From Mesorhizobium waimense (GTDB taxonomy: Bacteria; Pseudomonadota; Alphaproteobacteria; Rhizobiales; Rhizobiaceae), in assembly GCF_003601975.1 (NCBI RefSeq), contig NZ_QZWZ01000015.1, forward strand, positions 105,794-169,793: a stretch of DNA of 64,000 nucleotides, in the 5' to 3' direction. The notes beneath the pieces were generated by a model that was not told the DNA's origin, searched no databases, and was given only the letters and a program-made list of their open reading frames with translations. How positions within the stretch are numbered: position 1 is the stretch's first letter; each line of letters begins with the position of its first letter. The translations under genes and the position numbers were made by a program. Positions 1-8,321 of the stretch are shown here, piece by piece.

Positions 1-27
1 CGGAATATTCTTTGCGGCCAATGCCAT
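1..27 (-). CDS. Possible 5' end of a gene leaving the window
   Basis: An ATG at 27 on the minus strand opens nine codons (MALAAKNIP) running off the left edge, with an AGGGAG ribosome-binding site about nine bases upstream. Nothing can be said about function. The call rests only on start, RBS and absence of a stop, so it is weak. Confidence 0.25.
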
Positions 28-602
28 GCGACAAGCTCCCTGATCCGGCGCGCCATGAGTTCGGGAGCGAGGCTTGCCCCAGGGCGCCGTGGAATGATGT
101 CCTCGCAATTCTTTCCTGAGGACCGAAGCCGGCCGTTGATGGGCATCGTCGTTCACATTGACGGCATTGGGCTGCGGCCGGCCAGGGTCACCCGCACCGA
201 AGGCCCATCCAGCGCATCGCTCTAAGTATTTGTTTTTAAGCAAGTCCGGACGGAAAGCCGCTGCGCGCTGTGTTGGAATTGCCCTAAGTCCGCGATCACA
301 AGGACCTTTGGTGCGGACCTTGGTCCGCCTTGCTACACCAGCCGGCACAGGCGCATTGTCAGCGTCGAACCCGACGACAAGGGCCTGGCACCACACTACC
401 CCCGGTGTCAGGCCCTTTGTCTATCCGCCCAACCGCGGCGGCAGCCAATTTCCTTTGCAACTTTTTGTGTTCCCGCAGCGTATCTGCCGAAGACGGCAGG
501 CCGCTTGGGTTGGGGTAGGTGCGGCGGTGCTGGCCTGCCGTCGCCAGGCGTGCTGAGCACGGCCCTTCCGAACCAAAGGTCAGCGCAGCAAAACCAGCGG
601 CG
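28..602. other. Intergenic stretch with one mosaic repeat
   Basis: No ORF here has an RBS and a protein-like composition. The only recognisable element is the rhizobial mosaic repeat at 219-287. The long forward ORFs crossing the region are arginine- and proline-rich and look like chance readings of GC-rich DNA. Confidence 0.5.
219..287 (+). repeat. Rhizobial intergenic mosaic repeat, copy 1
   Basis: It begins GCTCTAA..ATTTGTTTTT, has TCCGGACGGAAA in the middle and ends TGGAATTGCCCTAA. The same blocks in the same order occur at 9987-10052 (opposite strand) and 47461-47554. This is a non-coding element widespread between genes of Mesorhizobium and relatives. Copy 1 has diverged most in its centre. 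Confidence 0.7.
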
Positions 603-767
603 CTATTTGCGCGTGATCCAGTCCAGCATGTCGGGGTCGATGTCTTCGTGGCCGGTCAAGTCGCGGATGAGGGACGCGGCGAGTGTGCGCCACTGGTCTT
701 CCGGGATGAATGCAGTTCGCAGGATGTCGCAATCGAAGGCGGATACATCCAAATGGCCGTCTGCCAT
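603..767 (-). CDS. Small acidic hypothetical protein, 54 aa
   Basis: Starts at ATG 767 behind a GGGAG ribosome-binding site and ends with TAG at 603. The product begins MADGHLDVSAFDCD and ends DPDMLDWITRK; it is acidic, with balanced composition and no membrane segment or signal peptide. Overlapping frames on both strands are arginine-rich and unconvincing, which supports this reading. I recognise no family. It is followed downstream (leftwards) by the long gap at the window edge and preceded by about 290 bases without a gene. Confidence 0.6.
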   Translation of the reverse strand: MADGHLDVSAFDCDILRTAFIPEDQWRTLAASLIRDLTGHEDIDPDMLDWITRK

Positions 768-1053
768 GTCTGTCTCCCGTCACATAGGGGCGGGAGCTTT
801 GCGAACTCTCAAGCACCGGCGCCCGACACGATGGCCGGTGACACATGATTCATATTCCGTTCGAGCCAGCGTTCAATCGAATCCGACTGTACGAAATCTT
901 ACCAAGCGACGGCGGTCGTTGCCCGCTGTCTGGCAGATGCTAGCAATGGCCTGCGGTGCACCCCCAAGTAAGCCGCAGTGGCCGACGCGACTTAGGCAAT
1001 GTGCCTCACGGCATCCGCGTCGGCCACTTCCAACCCATATGCGGCCTAGGCGG

Positions 1054-1758
1054 TTACCCAAGCAGCCGGTCATAGTCGGCCTCCGCCTGGCCATAGAACC
1101 CTTCGGCGACACTGATCAGACCATCCCTGTCGCGAATGGTGATCTCCCCGCGGCGAGACCGGATGAGGCCACGTCCTTCCAGCATTTGAAGACCGATCGT
1201 CACGCCGGGGCGCCTGACCCCAAGCATGATCGCCAGGAATTCGTGGGTGATCCGGATCTGATCGCCGGTTGTCCGGTCGTCACACATCAGCAGCCATCGG
1301 GCCAGCCGATCCTCCAGCTTCGCACGGGCATTGCTCAACGCCGTGGATCTGGTCTGGATATGCAAATAGTGGACATAGCGCAGCAGGAAGGCGCGAAGCG
1401 TCGGGCTGGCCTGCAGCGCGGCGTTGAACGGTGCGGCCTCCATGCAGACTGCCTCGCTCGTCATCTGGATATAGCAATCGTTCGGCGCCCAGTCGGCGCC
1501 CATCACCAGGGCAGAGCCGGACATGCCTTCGCGGCCGATAATGCCGACCTCCGTATCAAGTCCTGGCCGGTTGCTGGCCACTACCGAAGCGAGACCGCTT
1601 TCGAAGAAGCAGACCGACTTGATCGGCTCGCCCGCCGATTCCACCGACTCTCTGAGATCCAGGAAACGATTGTGCAGGTGAGGCGCGAGCAGCGCAAAGT
1701 CGTCCGGGCTCATGCGGCGCAAAAGGTCGCTTTTGTCCTTGCTGATCGCCTGGTCCAA
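1054..1758 (-). CDS. Crp/Fnr-family transcriptional regulator
   Basis: Cyclic-nucleotide-binding-like beta-roll (about residues 15-125: GEPIKSVCFFESGLASVV, then EVGIIGREGMSG) followed by a winged HTH (about 150-215: ITHEFLAIMLGVRRPGVTIG and a GLIRSRRGEI wing). The best start is TTG at 1758 behind GGGAGAG, giving 234 aa, typical for this rhizobial subgroup; an ATG at 1884 in frame would add 42 residues lacking family character. No FNR-type cysteine cluster is visible at the N-terminus, so an iron-sulphur oxygen sensor is unlikely. It stands alone between small genes. Target and ligand are unknown. Confidence 0.85.
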   Translation of the reverse strand: MDQAISKDKSDLLRRMSPDDFALLAPHLHNRFLDLRESVESAGEPIKSVCFFESGLASVVASNRPGLDTEVGIIGREGMSGSALVMGADWAPNDCYIQMTSEAVCMEAAPFNAALQASPTLRAFLLRYVHYLHIQTRSTALSNARAKLEDRLARWLLMCDDRTTGDQIRITHEFLAIMLGVRRPGVTIGLQMLEGRGLIRSRRGEITIRDRDGLISVAEGFYGQAEADYDRLLG

Positions 1759-1922
1759 CGCTCTCTCCCACGAAGGGCAAGAGCGCTTGTCATCTCCCAG
1801 CCGTCTGCGCCCTGGGACGATGCAGACGATGGTTGGAGGGTAACCCATTCTGTTCAACAATCGGGCTTGGTACGAAACCGACAATTTGGGGCCGTGCCCA
1901 CAAATCCATCAAACAGCTTGGA

Positions 1923-2096
1923 TCAATGCCAAGAACGGTCACGGGCCATGATGCGCGCTTCCCTCAGGATGGACGCGCGATCGGTGCCGATCAACGAAGC
2001 GATCTCTCGTATTTGCTGCTCAGTGGCCCCGGATTCCCGCGCCACCGCCGCTACGGCATCAGCGCCCAGACCGGGCTGTCCTGGTTGCTCCACCAT
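1923..2096 (-). CDS. Small DUF3606-like protein, 57 aa
   Basis: ATG at 2096 follows AGGAGG and a closer GGAG; TGA at 1923. The product has a helical core (VARESGATEQQIREIASLIG followed by TDRASILREA), resembling small rhizobial DUF3606-type proteins in pattern: an Ala-rich start, 'T..Q.REL' helix and 'G.DR..L..A' helix. That relation is by eye only. It lies upstream of the Crp/Fnr gene on the same strand, with about 160 bases between it and that gene's probable start. Confidence 0.6.
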   Translation of the reverse strand: MVEQPGQPGLGADAVAAVARESGATEQQIREIASLIGTDRASILREARIMARDRSWH

Positions 2097-2227
2097 TGCT
2101 CCGATGCCTCCTGTTGGGGCAGGAGTGCGATGGTCGCTCCCAAGCGTCAGCGCCCGTGAAAGTGGCTGGCGATCTGGTGAGTGTACGCTTTAGAACAAAC
2201 CTCTGCGAGAGATATATTAGCCTCCCC

Positions 2228-3431
2228 TCATTGCCGCGCCATCCTTCCGTCCTTCGCGACCACCCTGCCCCGGCGATACACGGTGCGCTCTCTCGGCAGG
2301 GCGACCACGGCCTCGGGTATATGCTCCGCCCGCATGGCGACGAAGTCGGCGCCGGCGCCGACGGCGATGCCATAGCCTTCAAGCCGCAGCGCTTTGGCAC
2401 CGGCATAGCTCACCACGTCGAAGGCCGTGGCCAGCTCGCGGTCCTCGTAAAAACCAGAGCGGTAGCCGATCATATTGGCGCGCGAGAGCATGTCGCCATC
2501 GCCATAGGGCCACCAGGAATCGCGGATGTTGTCGGAACCGCTGAACACGGTGACGCCCGCCTGGCGCAGAGCCGCGACCGGTGGGAAGGCGTGGTTGCCC
2601 GGAGCGTTGGTCATGATCGAAACGCCTGAGGTAGCGAGCATCGCGCCGACCTTGTTGAGCGCATCGGCCGGGATGTCGCCCAGCGCATAGGCGTGGCTGA
2701 TAGCGACGTGGCCTGCCATGCCGAGTGCCTTCGTCCGACGTGCGATCTCCTCGATCTGAAACAGGCCGAGGCTGCCGCCATCGTGCAGATGGATGTCGAC
2801 GCCGACGCCGTGCTTTTGCGCGAGGCCGAACACCACATCGAGATGGCCGTTCACGTCGCGGTCGAAACTAGCTGGATCGAGGCCGCCGATCAGGTCGCAG
2901 CCAAGGCTGAGCGCCTCGTCGAGCAGTTCCGGCGTGCCCGGCGAAGACAAAATACCGCTTTGCGGGAAGGCGACAGGCTGGATGTCGATCAGGCCGCGAT
3001 AGGCCTCGCGCACGGCAAGGATCGTCTCCAGATGCTTCAGGCCGACCGAGCCATCGACCATGACATGGCTGCGCATGGCAAGACTGCCATTGCCGATGCA
3101 GAGCTCGAGCTGGTTTTTTGCGCGCTCCGCCATCGGTGCGGCGGCGGCGAGGTTCTGCGCCTGGATGGCGACACGCTCGCGCACGCACGTCAAAACCGTC
3201 GGTGCACGGGATGTCCGGACGCCAGGCGTCGCCATAAAACGAGGTGTCGAGATGGATGTGGCCCTCGACGAAACCGGGCACGACGAGCTGCCCGCCGAGG
3301 TCGATGGCGGCGGTGGCTTGCGTGTTTTTGCCGGCAGGCGTGATGGCGCTGAAGCGCCCATCGGTGACAGTAAGGTCGACCAGTGCGCCATCGGCCAGCC
3401 TTGCGTTCAGGAAAATCGTCTGCTCGGTCAA
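2228..3431 (-). pseudogene. Amidohydrolase (cytosine-deaminase type), frameshifted
   Basis: Metal-dependent hydrolase of the cytosine deaminase / AtzC-like branch of the amidohydrolase superfamily. The start frame (ATG 3431) carries the first metal ligands in VEGHIHLDTSFYGD, then breaks at about 3190. The second frame carries RERVAIQAQNLAAA, the MRSHVMVD segment, GVDIHLHDGG, a late FSGSDNIRDSWWP motif and the C-terminus. The break coincides with a tandem gcac-gcac at 3181-3188; with one copy removed the frames join as ...FDVRERVAIQ..., giving about 399 aa. So this is a single gene inactivated by a 4-base duplication, or a sequencing error. No other catalytic motif looks lost. Confidence 0.8.
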
Positions 3432-3835
3432 CGGCGCTATCCATCGGTTGAAGCGCCAGTCGTCGCCGCTCGGTCGAAGGAGGTCAATGCGGGAAAGGAG
3501 AGAAAGTGTTTCTCGGTAAGGCTGGTGGCAAGCGACACAAGCCGGCGCAGCGCTTCCCTTCTCCCCTGTTGTGGGAGAAAGGAAAGCGCCAGTCGGCCCC
3601 GGCCGAATCCATATTATGCCCTCCGCATATTCCGCTTTCGCGGAAGTTTCGGCGGACCGGCAATGTGCGATGCTGTTATTGCGGCGGTACGAGCCGCCCT
3701 GGTCGACGCGAGCTCAGAGCACACCCCAACATGCGCCCCCGCAGCCGCGTCGACCACGGCAGGCCCGCGCCCCCATCAGGCAATATGTGGTGGCAACCAC
3801 TCCTGCTCCGTCGGCACCGGCGCGACCAAACGCGA
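3432..3835. other. Intergenic stretch, about 400 bases
   Basis: Holds the imperfect palindrome at 3551-3588 and otherwise no supported gene. The overlapping forward ORFs are arginine- and proline-rich and lack a ribosome-binding site. Confidence 0.5.
3551..3588. repeat. Short intergenic palindrome of the 'cttctcccc/ggggagaag' type
   Basis: Arms CGCTTCCCTTCTCCC and GGGAGAAAGGAAAGCG pair around a short loop. Related palindromes occur at 12315-12355 and 13806-13834, each near gene ends. They could act as transcript 3' ends or as dispersed repeats. Confidence 0.6.
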
Positions 3836-4309
3836 TCAGCCGGCGGAGCCGCCCGTCACATAATTTTGGGCAAACTCGGCCGTCAGCGCCTCATACTCTT
3901 CCATCGCCGGCAGCGCCGCGTGGCTGTGCACGGCGGGTGTTGTTGCCCATGGCAGCTTCTCGTTGGTCCAGGTCTCGATAAAGGGCGTGAACCATGCTGG
4001 ATCGTCGAGCATGGTCGGGCGCAGATTGACGAACCAGTCGAGCCCTTCGGGCCGCGTGAACATCCAGCTCATGCAATGCGGGCAGAAGAAATGGCGCGAG
4101 GCGCCGTGCAGGCCGCCGATTACCGGCCCGCCCTCAGTGACTTCGAAGCCATCGGAGGGGATGGCGGCGCTCAGCGAATAGGCGCTGGCCGACATCGACT
4201 GGCAGCCGGTGCAATGGCAGGCCATGGTGAGCAAGGGCGGCGCGGAGATTTTCAACCGCACGCGCCCGCAACGGCATCCGCCTTCGGCCGGCAGAGTCAG
4301 GCGTGACAA
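3836..4309 (-). CDS. GFA family (Gfa-like, Mss4 fold) zinc-binding protein
   Basis: 157 aa. Its cysteine pattern is that of the glutathione-dependent formaldehyde-activating (GFA/CENP-V) family: CRC at residues 12-14, CHCTGC at 31-36 and CPHC at 76-79, which hold the two zinc sites of the fold. The length is normal. Most members have no proven substrate and the formaldehyde-activating name is often wrong, so I do not assign a reaction. It lies 21 bases downstream of the isochorismatase-like gene on the same strand, and the two are probably cotranscribed. Confidence 0.85.
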   Translation of the reverse strand: MSRLTLPAEGGCRCGRVRLKISAPPLLTMACHCTGCQSMSASAYSLSAAIPSDGFEVTEGGPVIGGLHGASRHFFCPHCMSWMFTRPEGLDWFVNLRPTMLDDPAWFTPFIETWTNEKLPWATTPAVHSHAALPAMEEYEALTAEFAQNYVTGGSAG

Positions 4310-4330
4310 GGTGGGCCTCCTCGGGTTGCC

Positions 4331-4885
4331 TCAGGCGCCCGTCAGCGCCTTCGTCGTCACCAGCGAGACGCCGGCCTGCGTGAAGGCGGCGTTGTGGCGG
4401 GCGATGATCTCAGCAGCGGTCTCGCCAGGCGTGTCCAGTGTGGAATGGGCGTCGGAAACCACGGTGACGCCGAGCCCTTCGGCAAAGGCACCCTTCACCG
4501 TCGCGGCAATGCAAAAATCGGTCTGTGCGCCGACGAGCACGACCTCGCCAGCGCCCTGCCCGGCCACCCATTCACCAAGGGCTGAATTGCTGAAGGCATT
4601 ACCGACGTTCTTGGCAAAGGTCGGCTCGTCCCCGGCCTGGCCAAGCGCCGGCCACACCGGCCAGCCCGGCTCACCCGGTGCCAGCGGATCGCCAGCCGGC
4701 CCGTCATGCCTGACAAAGGCCACCTTGCGCGCGCTCCGCCTCGCCCAGTCGATCAGCGCACGGGCGCGGGCAACCATGCCGTCGGCATCATGGATCGGCG
4801 GCTCGAAGCGGCCGTCGAACATGCCGGTCTGGAGATCGATTACGATGAGGGGAGCGAGCCCGGGTTCTGACATGGGCGCGAACAT
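4331..4885 (-). CDS. Isochorismatase-family cysteine hydrolase
   Basis: 184 aa with the full catalytic triad of the family: Asp17 (VIDLQTGMFD), Lys92 (TFAKN) and Cys125 (GAQTDFCIAATV), plus the cis-peptide region just before the cysteine. Members hydrolyse amide or ester bonds in small molecules (nicotinamide, N-carbamoyl compounds, isochorismate). The sequence alone does not select the substrate. Start ATG 4885 was chosen; a second ATG four codons in is also possible. First gene of a probable two-gene unit with the GFA gene. Confidence 0.85.
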   Translation of the reverse strand: MFAPMSEPGLAPLIVIDLQTGMFDGRFEPPIHDADGMVARARALIDWARRSARKVAFVRHDGPAGDPLAPGEPGWPVWPALGQAGDEPTFAKNVGNAFSNSALGEWVAGQGAGEVVLVGAQTDFCIAATVKGAFAEGLGVTVVSDAHSTLDTPGETAAEIIARHNAAFTQAGVSLVTTKALTGA

Positions 4886-5025
4886 AGCGTGGAGGGCGGG
4901 AGGGTCAAGGACGCACGGGTGCGGATGCTGCGAGCGCTGGCAATGCAGCGTGCGAGCGCCACTTTTCGACTGAGGCTTGCGCGTCGCAACGGATGGATGG
5001 CAGTCGTCGATTGCCTGGCTGAAAA

Positions 5026-5550
5026 TTGGTCATTACCTTGCGGCGATTGCAATTCGCAAAGACGCCCATGTCAAACATCGTCTATCCATGTCGGCTGAGA
5101 TTAAGAGGCGTTAGCGCAAGGAACCTCGGCCCAGGATCGAGAAGCGGTCATTCCGTTCCGGAAAGCCTGATCCGAGAAGGCTATACCGAACAGGAAATCC
5201 ACTCCGGCGCGAAAGTTTTGGATAGCGAGAAAATACTGGAACATTGGAGGCCGATAAACCCCAAGAGCTTTGCTCTGGGACTGTCCTTGGCAATCGGATG
5301 GGACAAGGATGTTGGAAGCGACTACTTCGAGGTTTACGTCATCGCCAACCAGCTCAGAGACCAGATAAATCTCGACAGTCGCGCGGTCATTTTCGCAGAA
5401 GATTTTGACTGGCCCGGTCTCAGGCAGAGCCTCCTCAACATCCTAAATAAATGCGAGGGACAAACATGGAAAGAAAGCGTCCGCGAATTACGAAAGCATT
5501 TCGAATGGGAATATGACGGAATGGCCGAATACGAGTCTTGGCTCAAATAG
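5026..5550 (+). CDS. Imm8-like immunity protein, orphan
   Basis: The C-terminal 110 residues resemble the Imm8 family of polymorphic-toxin immunity proteins: a W.P..P..F...L...IG start (HWRPINPKSFALGLSLAIGW), then DYFEVYVIANQL, a FDWPGL segment, CEGQTWKESV and the final FEWEYD. The first ~60 residues have no counterpart and the true start may be internal (ATG 5068 or later). No toxin gene, VgrG, Rhs or contact-dependent inhibition gene lies nearby. The region is visibly more AT-rich than its neighbours, which suggests acquisition. Its stop abuts the stop of the convergent amidase gene. Confidence 0.6.
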   Translation: MVITLRRLQFAKTPMSNIVYPCRLRLRGVSARNLGPGSRSGHSVPESLIREGYTEQEIHSGAKVLDSEKILEHWRPINPKSFALGLSLAIGWDKDVGSDYFEVYVIANQLRDQINLDSRAVIFAEDFDWPGLRQSLLNILNKCEGQTWKESVRELRKHFEWEYDGMAEYESWLK

Positions 5551-7641
5551 CTACCCAATGCCGCCGGTCACCATATAGGCACCTGCGGTGCGCCCATCCT
5601 GCAGGCACACGGTGGCGGTGACGATCGAGCCGTAGGAACCGCGCCAGACGCTGTGGAAGCCGCGATGCGTCTCCGCCGGGACCAGGACACGCCCGCTGTA
5701 GCGCGCTCGGTCTCGCCGCAGCGTCACCGCCTCGCCATTGACGTGCACCTTGACATTCACGGCTTCCAGCGCAGTGCCGCCGGCTCCGGCTGCGCCGGCA
5801 TCGATGTCCAGCGCGACAGTGATTTCATCGTTGCCGCCGTGGCTCGTCTCGGCTGCAAGCGAGATGGCGAGCGGCGCCTCGCCGGGTCCGGTGACAGAGC
5901 CCCCCTCGCCCGTCCAACTGGCACCCGCCGGCGCCACGAACACATCGTCGGCCAACGCCGGCGTGCGCGGCGGGCTTGTGCGGCGGGCACCTGAGCGCTC
6001 GAAGTCGCCGGCCATGCGAAGCAGCTCCACATCGCTGCAGGCCTTGCCGGCGAAGGTGAGGCCGACGGGCATGCCGATATCGGCCATCGTGCCCATCGGA
6101 ACGGTGACGGTCGGGATGCCGAGGTGACGCCAGACCAGATTGCCGTTGGCGACCCAAGTGCCATTGCGCCAGGCAAGGGCTGCCGAGGCCTCGTTGACAT
6201 CGGCATCGGCCGGCCCGACATCGGCCACGGCCGGCAGCACCACCGCGTCGAGGCCTTGCTCGTCGAGCCAGTCCTCGAAGTCGATCCGCCGCGTCGCCTC
6301 CAACCACTTCAGGCCCGCTTCCAGCGTTGGGATGTCGGCGAAGGGCGTGAAGCCCAGCTTCGCCCGCTCGACATACTCCGCCAGGTCGAAACCGTCGTCG
6401 CCGTAGCGGTCCGGCAACGTGCCCGGCGGCTGCGGGAAAGTCTTCGGACCATCGACCGACGCCAGATCGGGAATGGCCGGATCGGCGTTGGCGCGCAAAA
6501 AGTCGTGCCAGGCAAAGATGCAGAGATCCCAGATCTCGCGCTCGGCGAACTCTTGCGGCACCAGCCCGCGCTCGACCATGGTTTTCGCACCCGGGCGGTC
6601 GCGCTCGTAATTGGAGACAACGGGAAAATCGACCTCGACTATCGTTGCGCCGAGCCGCTGCAGATCGCGCGCCGCCTGCTCCCAGAGATCAAGCACCGAG
6701 GCGCGGGTTTCGATCGGCTTGGTGGCTTCCATATCCCGGCCGATATACATCCTGGGCACGCCGAGCTGCTTGCCGCGCAGCGAGCCTTCCAGCTCAAGCG
6801 CGGTGTAACTTTGCGGCCGCACATCACTGGTCTTCGGTAGTGCCACCCAAGGCTGCGCGCGCCAGAAATCGCCGCGCGTCTCCGCGTCGTCGGCGACGAT
6901 CACGTCGAGCAGTTCCAGCATGTCCGACACCGAGCGCGTATGCGGCACCACCACATCCATGGTCGGCACCAACGGCCAGTTGCCGCGCACCGAAATGACG
7001 CCGCGCGACGGCGTATAGGCGACCAGCGCGTTGTTGGAGGCCGGCGCCCGGCCGGACGACCATGTCTCTTCGCCGAGCCCGAAAGCGGCGAAGCTTGCGG
7101 CGGTCGCCGTGCCCGAACCGTTGGACGATCCGGAGGCGAAGGCCGCGGTCAGGTAGTCGGCGTTGTAGGGGCTTTCGGCGCGTCCATAGACGCCGCGCTG
7201 CATGCCGCCATTGGCCATCGGCGGCATGTTGGTCAGCCCGATCAGCACCGCGCCACCGGCGCGCAGCCTGGCAATGGTGAAGGCGTCCTCATTGGCGACG
7301 AGATGCTCGAAGGCAGGCGAGCCATCGGCCACCGTCAGGCCGCTGACCTTGTAGCTGTCCTTGGCGGTATAGGGGATGCCGTCCAGCGGCCCGAGGGTCG
7401 CGCCCTCGCGGCGGCGGCGGTCGGACGCAGCGGCTTCCTCGAACATTGCGGGGTTGAAGACAGGCACGGCGTTGAGCGCGATGCCATGGCGGTCGTAGTG
7501 GGCAATGCGCCTCAGATAGGCGCCGACCAGCTCGACGCTGGTGACGGTGCCGGCTTCCAACGCGCGGCGCAGGTCAGCGATCGAGGCTTCGACAAGGTGG
7601 AGGTTGGTCATTTGGAAACGCACCCGAGGATAACTGCTCAC
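5551..7641 (-). CDS. Amidase (amidase-signature family) with C-terminal extension
   Basis: 696 aa, longer than the usual 450-550. The amidase-signature core covers about residues 10-560. The catalytic lysine is in YTAKDSYKV, the cis-serine in SGSSNGSGTA and the nucleophile region is GEETWSSGRAPAS, where the common GG.S..P motif reads WSSGRAP. A final 120 residues (after about 575) form an Ig-like or beta-rich tail. No signal peptide is visible. The substrate is unknown; annotation as a GatA subunit would be wrong, since no GatB or GatC is adjacent. Convergent with the Imm8-like gene. Confidence 0.85.
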   Translation of the reverse strand: MSSYPRVRFQMTNLHLVEASIADLRRALEAGTVTSVELVGAYLRRIAHYDRHGIALNAVPVFNPAMFEEAAASDRRRREGATLGPLDGIPYTAKDSYKVSGLTVADGSPAFEHLVANEDAFTIARLRAGGAVLIGLTNMPPMANGGMQRGVYGRAESPYNADYLTAAFASGSSNGSGTATAASFAAFGLGEETWSSGRAPASNNALVAYTPSRGVISVRGNWPLVPTMDVVVPHTRSVSDMLELLDVIVADDAETRGDFWRAQPWVALPKTSDVRPQSYTALELEGSLRGKQLGVPRMYIGRDMEATKPIETRASVLDLWEQAARDLQRLGATIVEVDFPVVSNYERDRPGAKTMVERGLVPQEFAEREIWDLCIFAWHDFLRANADPAIPDLASVDGPKTFPQPPGTLPDRYGDDGFDLAEYVERAKLGFTPFADIPTLEAGLKWLEATRRIDFEDWLDEQGLDAVVLPAVADVGPADADVNEASAALAWRNGTWVANGNLVWRHLGIPTVTVPMGTMADIGMPVGLTFAGKACSDVELLRMAGDFERSGARRTSPPRTPALADDVFVAPAGASWTGEGGSVTGPGEAPLAISLAAETSHGGNDEITVALDIDAGAAGAGGTALEAVNVKVHVNGEAVTLRRDRARYSGRVLVPAETHRGFHSVWRGSYGSIVTATVCLQDGRTAGAYMVTGGIG

Positions 7642-7647
7642 GAAACA

Positions 7648-8314
7648 TCAAAGGGCTTTCCGCAACTGCCCTTTGCGTTCGATCCACCAGTCGTTCTGCC
7701 AATCTTCGTAGCCGAGAAGCAAGCCCTCCATTCTTTCGAGAGCCTCGCTCCAACCTGTTTGGGCGGAGACTTTCGACAAGAGCAGAAATGCGTCTATCCG
7801 CCACTCTTCTCCGGGAAGGGAAAAGAACGCGCGTCTCCATCCCTGGAAACCAGGGAAGCGAGCCCGCTCGGCCTCGGTGAACGGCGTATCGATGAGGCGA
7901 TGGGTGAGCCGGCCGGATCGAACAAAAGGATCGAAGCGGCCAAGGGTTTCAGACAGCCATTGCGCCGGATAGGCGTCATAAAATACCGCCAGCGGCTTGC
8001 GGCCATGCAGCATCAGCGGCAGCTCGAAATGCGTATGAATGAGATACGGGACCTCACGGATTGGATGCCAGGACTCGATGCGGTTAAACCTCGGGTCAGG
8101 TTCGCAGGGTGGAATGCATATCGCGCCCAGCGTTTGGAGGTCTCCCGGTTCCAATTCCCATGAGCCAGATAACGGCGTGCCGTTGCCGCATTCGAGAACT
8201 ATGCGAAGTTTTCCCAGATCAGGGATGTGTATCCGAGCCCTCCGCAACCGGCGAACCGATCCTCGGGTCAATCTCTTGCAAAACAAAATATCTGAACTCT
8301 GCCGTATCGCTCAC
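7648..8314 (-). pseudogene. Hypothetical protein, probable frameshift near the N-terminus
   Basis: The C-terminal frame (to 7648) gives about 200 residues with a real-protein composition (WHPIREVPYLIHTHFELPLM, later LLGYEDWQNDWW). Its natural start appears to be GTG 8314, eight bases after the stop of the WD40 gene and behind GAGAGG, reading VSDTAEFRYFVLQEIDPR before a stop at 8219. The two frames join well near 8225-8235 (..EGSDTH / IPDLGKLRIV..). The span is 667 bases, so one base is extra or two are missing. I recognise no domain. An alternative is a shorter intact gene from a TTG at 8286. Confidence 0.55.
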
Positions 8315-8321
8315 GAGCCTC

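Noticed and set aside
505..2193. 562-codon forward ORF over the Crp/Fnr region
   Set aside because: Arg/Pro/Ala-rich without a domain, and it lies antisense to the well-supported Crp/Fnr gene and the two small genes.
5551..7641. Amidase as GatA of the tRNA amidotransferase
   Set aside because: Too long, altered signature (TWSSGRAPAS), extra beta-rich C-terminus, and no gatB or gatC nearby.
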